This document shows, one piece after another, positions 62,650-64,000 of a stretch of 64,000 nt of DNA. How positions within the stretch are numbered: position 1 is the first letter of the stretch; every line of letters starts with the position of its first letter. The notes under the pieces were generated by a model that did not search any database, was not told where the DNA came from, and was given only the letters and a program-made list of their open reading frames with translations. Made by a program: the position numbers and the translations under genes. The stretch comes from Pseudomonas sp. CHM02 (GTDB lineage: Bacteria; Pseudomonadota; Gammaproteobacteria; Pseudomonadales; Pseudomonadaceae), in contig NZ_JFCA01000010.1 in the NCBI RefSeq assembly GCF_000612585.1, forward strand, positions 62,001 through 126,000, given 5' to 3'.

Positions 62650-63675
62650 ATGCGTACGTTTTTTCACCCCGAACAACTCCTGCACCATCCGCGCAGCTAC
62701 TACTCTCGTGGCCAGATGCGCACGCCGCAGGAAGTCCCCGAACGTGCCCGCAACCTGTTGCTGGCGGCACAGACCCTGGGCTTCGATATCCAGCAGCCGC
62801 AGGACTTCGGCCTCGGTCCATTGCTGGCCGTACACGGTGCGCCGTACCTGACCTTCCTTCAGGAAGCCCATCAGCGCTGGAAAGAAGTCCCCGAAGATTG
62901 GGGCGATGAAGTCATGTCCAACATCTTTGTACGTGAACCCAACGCCTTGCGCGGCATCCTCGCCCAGGCTGCGCGCTACCTGGCGGATGGCAGTTGCCCC
63001 GTCGGTGAGCTCACCTGGCGTTCGGCCTACTGGTCGGCCCAGAGCGCCGTCGCGGCCGCCAAGGCTATTCTCGACGGCGCCCCGGCCGCCTATGCGCTGT
63101 GCCGACCGCCAGGTCATCACGCCCGTTACGAGGCGGCGGGTGGGTTCTGTTACATCAACAACGCGGCCGTTGCGGCGCAAACCCTGCGCGAAGGCTTCCA
63201 GCGCGTCGCCGTGCTCGACACCGACATGCACCATGGGCAAGGCATCCAGGAGATTTTCTACGATCGCGACGACGTGCTGTATGTGTCGATCCATGGCGAC
63301 CCGACCAACTTCTATCCCGGTGTGGCCGGCTTCGCCGAGGAGCGCGGAAGTGCGGCGGGTGAAGGCTTCAACCTCAACCTGCCGATGCCCCACGGTGCCA
63401 GCGAGGCGGTGTTCTTCGAAAAACTGCAACGGGCCCTGGCGGCGGTGAAGGACTTCTCGGCGGATGTGTTGGTGCTGTCGCTGGGTTTCGATATCTACGA
63501 ACTGGACCCGCAGAGCAAAGTCGCCGTGACGCGAGAAGGGTTTGCGCGGCTGGGGGAGAGTATCCGAGGGCTGGGATTGCCGTGTGTGATCGTGCAGGAA
63601 GGGGGCTATCACCTGGAGACGCTGGACAGTAATGCGCAGGCGTTTTTCAGTGGTCCGCAGGCTTGGGAGCATTAA
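62650..63675 (+). CDS. Histone-deacetylase-family amidohydrolase (acetylpolyamine amidohydrolase-like)
   Basis: 341 residues. The zinc and catalytic motifs are CRPPGHHARYEAAGGFCYIN and VAVLDTDMHHGQGIQEIFYD, the class II HDAC-like pattern of bacterial acetylpolyamine amidohydrolases. GFDIYELDPQSKVAVTREGF contains a further metal ligand. It likely removes acetyl groups from acetylated polyamines or similar amides, matching the partner M20 enzyme. The ATG at 62650 has AAGGAG upstream, just after the previous stop. Confidence 0.88.
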   Translation: MRTFFHPEQLLHHPRSYYSRGQMRTPQEVPERARNLLLAAQTLGFDIQQPQDFGLGPLLAVHGAPYLTFLQEAHQRWKEVPEDWGDEVMSNIFVREPNALRGILAQAARYLADGSCPVGELTWRSAYWSAQSAVAAAKAILDGAPAAYALCRPPGHHARYEAAGGFCYINNAAVAAQTLREGFQRVAVLDTDMHHGQGIQEIFYDRDDVLYVSIHGDPTNFYPGVAGFAEERGSAAGEGFNLNLPMPHGASEAVFFEKLQRALAAVKDFSADVLVLSLGFDIYELDPQSKVAVTREGFARLGESIRGLGLPCVIVQEGGYHLETLDSNAQAFFSGPQAWEH

Positions 63676-63817
63676 TCCGCCGGCACCTGTCAAAGGGGCT
63701 GCCCTGCAAGCCTATGTGTAGCAGGGTTATCGGGGCAGTCTGGTTGCGGTACGCATGGCGCCCCATCGGCTCCCATACGATAATGCTTGCCACCCCGACC
63801 ACTTTGGCTTCCCTCCC

Positions 63818-64000
63818 GTGATCATCAACTTCGACCTCAACGACCTCCAGGCCTTCCGCGCCGTGGTAGACAAGGGCAGTTTCCGCGGCGCCGCCGAGGC
63901 CATCCGTATCTCGCAACCGGCCCTGAGCCGGCGGATCGAAAAGCTCGAAACCGCCCTCGACGTGAAGCTGTTCGAACGCACGACCCGGCGCGTCAGCCTG
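63818..64000 (+). CDS. LysR-family regulator, N-terminal part
   Basis: 61 codons from a GTG at 63818 to the window end: VIINFDLNDLQAFRAVVDKG, then SFRGAAEAIRISQPALSRRI and KLFERTTRRVSL. This is the start of a LysR DNA-binding domain, complete up to the window border. The gene continues beyond. It lies about 140 bases after the amidohydrolase gene. Confidence 0.82.
   Translation, partial: MIINFDLNDLQAFRAVVDKGSFRGAAEAIRISQPALSRRIEKLETALDVKLFERTTRRVSL

Noticed and set aside
1..64000. CRISPR arrays, insertion sequences, prophage genes and rRNA
   Set aside because: Looked for regularly spaced short direct repeats, transposase motifs and rRNA stretches; none was seen.

Overview
The window looks like chromosome of a fluorescent Pseudomonas (P. 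fluorescens group). The reasons are a GC-rich, densely packed gene order, an algU-mucA-mucB-mucD sigma/anti-sigma locus, a PhaG-type transacylase, the opdH-tctCBA / tctDE tricarboxylate module, REP-type inverted repeats between genes and many LysR regulators. No insertion sequence, prophage or CRISPR array was seen.

Layout. 1-4.1 kb: end of a Rossmann-fold epimerase, a LysR regulator, a REPIN, then a class III CoA-transferase plus HMG-CoA-lyase-like pair followed by the wreck of an MFS transporter. 4.1-19.1 kb: small transporters and regulators (DMT, LysE, two MFS), a ParDE-type toxin-antitoxin pair with its operator, FosA, Ogt, DUF proteins, tRNA-Gly(CCC), PhaG, RsuA, a tyrosine-rich lipoprotein, an enoyl-CoA hydratase family protein and Ung. 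19.2-29.8 kb: an accessory, visibly less GC-rich block with two large unrecognised proteins, an autotransporter, and a 3.5-kb gene for Ig-like repeats plus a seven-bladed beta-propeller that two single-base homopolymer frameshifts have split in three. This is the least explained part of the window.

29.9-37.6 kb: tricarboxylate uptake. The OpdH-type porin, TctC binding protein, TctB and TctA membrane subunits and an AbrB-type permease run leftward; the TctD/TctE two-component system is divergent. 37.6-54.2 kb: core genes, namely an HDOD protein, ygfZ, sdhE, ygfX, nadB, algU-mucA-mucB-mucD with two AlgU-type promoters, bepA, a TusA-like protein, an AI-2E permease, bcp, gcvR, dapA, bamC, an MBL hydrolase, purC and tRNA-Ser(CGA). 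54.2-64 kb: a broken nucleotidyltransferase remnant beside the tRNA, an MFS exporter, a small repeat protein, a cytochrome b561 / TPR / ECF sigma / anti-sigma cassette, and a LysR-controlled catabolic set (MHS symporter, M20 amidohydrolase, histone-deacetylase-like amidohydrolase). The window ends inside another LysR gene.

The functional units are: CoA activation and cleavage of a branched dicarboxylate (uptake apparently lost), porin-to-permease tricarboxylate uptake with its own two-component control, envelope stress control by AlgU with MucA/MucB/MucD, and an amide or acetylpolyamine degradation operon. All calls come from reading the sequence and from family knowledge; no database search was run.
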